Shown: positions 5,625-8,033 of the stretch, piece after piece | How the letters are laid out: each line of letters starts with the position of its first letter | Position numbering within the stretch: the first letter of the stretch is position 1 | Source: Pseudomonadota bacterium | GTDB taxonomy: Bacteria > Pseudomonadota > Gammaproteobacteria > Pseudomonadales > UBA5518 | Length of the DNA: 8,033 bases | Direction of reading: 5' to 3' | Assembly: GCA_022705125.1 (NCBI GenBank) | Contig: JAKJFB010000043.1 | Location: 1-8,033 of the forward strand | Translations under genes and position numbers: made by a program | Notes under the pieces: model-generated | Seen by the model: only the letters and a program-made list of their open reading frames with translations | The model's database searches: none | Told to the model about the DNA's origin: nothing

Positions 5625-8033
5625 TCAGTTGTACTTCTCACCGCGCTCTATCCATTTGGCGATATCGGGCGCACTGCGGTCGGCGGGCAGCCCGGGATGG
5701 ATGACCCGCGCGGTGCACTTCTCCGCGGCCCTGACCAGGTCGCCGTAGGGCCCGCCGGCCGGGTCCTTGATGTACGCCTTGCCGTCGGCGCCGTAGGCGA
5801 AGATCGCGTCGTTGATGCGCGTGCACTCGTCGCAGGAGGTGCACTCGGCCGAATCCAGCCACGGCGCCATGGCCTCGCCGCCGCCCGCCGCCGGCGTCGT
5901 TGCCGTGGCGAGGTCCGCGCCGGGCACGCCGGCCGGCTCGAGCGCGGCCACGCTGCCCGGATCGCTCGCCAGGCGCAGCAGGCCGGCGGTGAGGCGCGCC
6001 ATGACCGCGCGCTCGATCTCGGCCTCGCCGCGCGCGGCGGGCGCCGTCGCGCTAGCCGTGCGCGCCAGGTCGCGCAGCAGGAACCAGAAATCGCGACGCT
6101 CCTCGGTGCTGCGCACCATCGTGGCATCGACCAGCAGGCGACCGAGCTGCTGGCGCCGGTCCACCGTCCAGATGAACGGATACTTGCCCTCGCGCTCGTC
6201 CGCCTCGAGCGCGAGGAACTCGGCCAGCGGGACCATGTTCTCGTGCCAGGTGTCGGGCGGCGCGGTACGGAAATGCTTGCGAAAGCGCGCCTCGGTCATC
6301 GCGAAATCGGCGAAGGTCAGCGGCAGCTGCATCGACTGCGCGCGCCCGCCCTCGCGGTAATCCAGCCGGTAGCTCGGCCAGGTTTCGGCCTGCGCCGGGT
6401 TTCCCGACAGGTCGATGCACTCGGCGAGCGTGCGCCCGCGCGCGGGGTCGTAGCGAAACAGCGGGTAGGCGCGCGACTCGACCGCCAGGCGCGCCTGCTC
6501 GTGCCCCATGTCATCGCCGATGCCGTGCTCGGGCTGGCAGGAGGTGTAGAGGTTGAACAGGGCGGGGCGGCGCGCCTGCAGGCCCTGGATGAAGCCCTCG
6601 ATCATGTGGCCGGGGTGCGCGATCGTGCTCTGCATCACGTAGCTGGTGCGATGCGCCAGGCCGATCAGGCCGATCTCCTTGCGGATCTCCTGCTTGCCCG
6701 ACTGCGCGGCACCGAACTGCGCCATGTCCGAGACCTGCCCGAGGAATCCGGAGGTGCAGGCCTGGCCGCCGGTATTCGAATACACCTGCGTGTCGAGAAC
6801 CACCACCTTGATCGGCTTGCCCGACATCATCGCCCGCGACAGGTTCTGGAAACCGATGTCGTACATCGCCCCGTCGCCGCCCAGCGCGACCACCGGCGGA
6901 CACAGCGCGAACTCCTCGTCGCTGAACTGCTGCCAGTCGAAGCGGGCGAGGAACTCCTCGTGCTCGGCGGCGACGTAGCGGCCCTCGAGCTCGAGCTCGG
7001 CGCTGCGCACCAGGCGAAAGCCCGCGGCCATCTTGGCCATGTGCCCTTCGAACACGCCCATCGCGAGCGAGGGGGAATCCTGGAACAGGTGGTTGGCCCA
7101 CGGGAACGGGTAGGGATTGAACGGCCAGGTGCTGCCCCAGACCGAGGAGCAGCCCGTGGAGTTCAGCATGCCCATGTTCGAGCGCCCGCGCCCGGTCGTG
7201 CCCTCGCGGTAGCGCCAGCGCAACTCCTTCAGCCCGGCCACCAGGGAATTCATCCGCTTCAGCCAGGCCGAGTCGATGGGCTGCGAGCCCTGCTGCGCCT
7301 CGATCCGCCGCGCGAGCCCGGCCAGCGTGAGCTCGCCGCCGTCCTCGGCCGCGAGTGCCGCGGCGATGGCCTCGGTGTCGTCGACGTTAACCTCGGCGAT
7401 CAGGCGCGTCTGCATGTGGCGCTCCAGGCGCCCGATCAGCCCGTCGAGGTATGCCAGGTGGCGCTCCACGCGCGGTCGCATCAGCGCCTCCACCGTCGCG
7501 ACGAACAGGTGCACCACGGTCTTTTCCGAGCAGCCGAGGCAGGCGCCGTCGCCGCTGGCGAAAGACAGGTAGGCCTGCTTGTCGAGCAGGATGGTCTCCA
7601 GCGCGCCGATGCCCTGCTCGAGGTCCTCGACGCGGATGTAGCGCGGCGGCGTGGTCGGCAGGTCGCGCCAGAAATCCCAGTTGCGCCGCAGCTCCTCGAC
7701 GCTCGCCGGCGTCTGCACCAGCGCCTCGAGCGCGTTGTCGTCGCAGACCGCGACGCACTCCATGCAGCCCTTGCAGGTGTAGGGGTTGACCGTGATGCTG
7801 AGCAGGCCGCCGCTGCCGGCCTCGCCCTTTTCCGGGACACGGAAGTAGGGTTTGCTCAGCGCGAACTGGAAGCTGCCGATCTCCTCGAGGAAGGCATCGA
7901 ATTCCGCGCGCAGCGTCGAGCCCTGCCCGGCATCGATCTGGGCCGACAGGTAGTCGCCGACGGCCATGCGCAGCATTTGCGGCACCGCGTCCTCGTCCGC
8001 CGCGGCGTTGAGCAGCTGGCGCAGCCGCGGCTC
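5625..8033 (-). CDS. Giant pyruvate/2-oxoacid:ferredoxin oxidoreductase-like protein, C-terminal 802 residues (5' partial)
   Basis: The frame is open to the window edge, so the start and the N-terminal oxoacid-binding and gamma-type domains are not seen. Numbering from the first visible residue, a [4Fe-4S] ferredoxin motif CKGCMECVAVCD lies at Cys87/90/93/97, matching the second cluster of PFOR domain V but with Asp instead of Pro after the last Cys. The thiamine-diphosphate domain follows. GACLGC gives Cys165/168, NSTGCSSVWG gives Cys295, and YTSCQPEHG gives Cys499; together these are the four expected proximal-cluster ligands. GGDGAMYDIG (385-394) and VYSNTGGQ (417-424) are the TPP/Mg motifs. 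There are two departures from standard NifJ/PFOR. About 100 extra helical residues lie between Cys168 and Cys295, and a long C-terminal extension ends in a second, monocluster ferredoxin-like module (Cys731, 734, 737, 773) after a Gly/Ala/Pro-rich linker. Predicted reaction: CoA-dependent oxidative decarboxylation of pyruvate or another 2-oxoacid, reducing ferredoxin. Substrate is not determinable from this part. Confidence 0.9.
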   Translation of the reverse strand, partial: EPRLRQLLNAAADEDAVPQMLRMAVGDYLSAQIDAGQGSTLRAEFDAFLEEIGSFQFALSKPYFRVPEKGEAGSGGLLSITVNPYTCKGCMECVAVCDDNALEALVQTPASVEELRRNWDFWRDLPTTPPRYIRVEDLEQGIGALETILLDKQAYLSFASGDGACLGCSEKTVVHLFVATVEALMRPRVERHLAYLDGLIGRLERHMQTRLIAEVNVDDTEAIAAALAAEDGGELTLAGLARRIEAQQGSQPIDSAWLKRMNSLVAGLKELRWRYREGTTGRGRSNMGMLNSTGCSSVWGSTWPFNPYPFPWANHLFQDSPSLAMGVFEGHMAKMAAGFRLVRSAELELEGRYVAAEHEEFLARFDWQQFSDEEFALCPPVVALGGDGAMYDIGFQNLSRAMMSGKPIKVVVLDTQVYSNTGGQACTSGFLGQVSDMAQFGAAQSGKQEIRKEIGLIGLAHRTSYVMQSTIAHPGHMIEGFIQGLQARRPALFNLYTSCQPEHGIGDDMGHEQARLAVESRAYPLFRYDPARGRTLAECIDLSGNPAQAETWPSYRLDYREGGRAQSMQLPLTFADFAMTEARFRKHFRTAPPDTWHENMVPLAEFLALEADEREGKYPFIWTVDRRQQLGRLLVDATMVRSTEERRDFWFLLRDLARTASATAPAARGEAEIERAVMARLTAGLLRLASDPGSVAALEPAGVPGADLATATTPAAGGGEAMAPWLDSAECTSCDECTRINDAIFAYGADGKAYIKDPAGGPYGDLVRAAEKCTARVIHPGLPADRSAPDIAKWIERGEKYN

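Noticed and set aside
7986..8033. GTG at 7985 as the true start of a stand-alone beta-subunit-like protein
   Set aside because: The frame stays open to the window edge with coding-like sequence, no Shine-Dalgarno precedes 7985, and the start would fall inside the ferredoxin-domain region of PFOR; a 5'-truncated larger gene is more likely.

Overview
The window is a compact, high-GC stretch with strong G/C preference at third codon positions, from a proteobacterium. I would guess Gamma- or Betaproteobacteria, but nothing here fixes the class. Almost all of it is one minus-strand operon, and the only plus-strand gene is a fragment at the left edge. I see no RNA genes, CRISPR arrays, insertion sequences or long non-coding stretches. 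The longest intergenic gap is 47 bases.

Layout in the direction of transcription, right to left. First comes the C-terminal ~802 residues of a very large pyruvate/2-oxoacid:ferredoxin oxidoreductase-like protein (8033-5625, its start lies outside the window). It is followed by five core subunits of an Rnf-type ion-translocating ferredoxin:NAD+ oxidoreductase in the order rnfC (5609-4260), rnfD (4263-3244), rnfG (3247-2573), rnfE (2576-1932) and rnfA (1932-1351). Next is a 59-residue membrane-anchored protein with a CxxCxxC motif (1354-1175), and last a plant-type ferredoxin-NADP+ reductase (1162-305). From rnfC to the small protein every junction overlaps by 1 or 4 bases, which predicts translational coupling. 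On the plus strand, 1-257 is the 3' end of a RibBA-type riboflavin biosynthesis gene that converges on the operon. The 47-base gap between them holds a perfect 16-base palindrome and a second possible hairpin.

Put together, the operon looks like a ferredoxin hub. The oxoacid oxidoreductase would reduce ferredoxin. The Rnf complex would exchange electrons between ferredoxin and NAD(H), coupled to ion movement. The reductase would link the same ferredoxin pool to NADP(H). This physiology is inferred from gene families and neighbourhood.

The most notable point is what is missing and what stands in its place. No rnfB, the usual iron-sulfur electron-entry subunit, is visible. Its slot after rnfA is filled by the tiny TM-CxxCxxC protein plus the reductase, an arrangement that mirrors nqrABCDEF, where the last gene (NqrF) combines a membrane anchor, an FeS centre and an FNR-like domain. 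The small protein could be a reduced RnfB or NqrF anchor, or an NqrM-like factor delivering iron to the RnfA/RnfE intramembrane FeS site.
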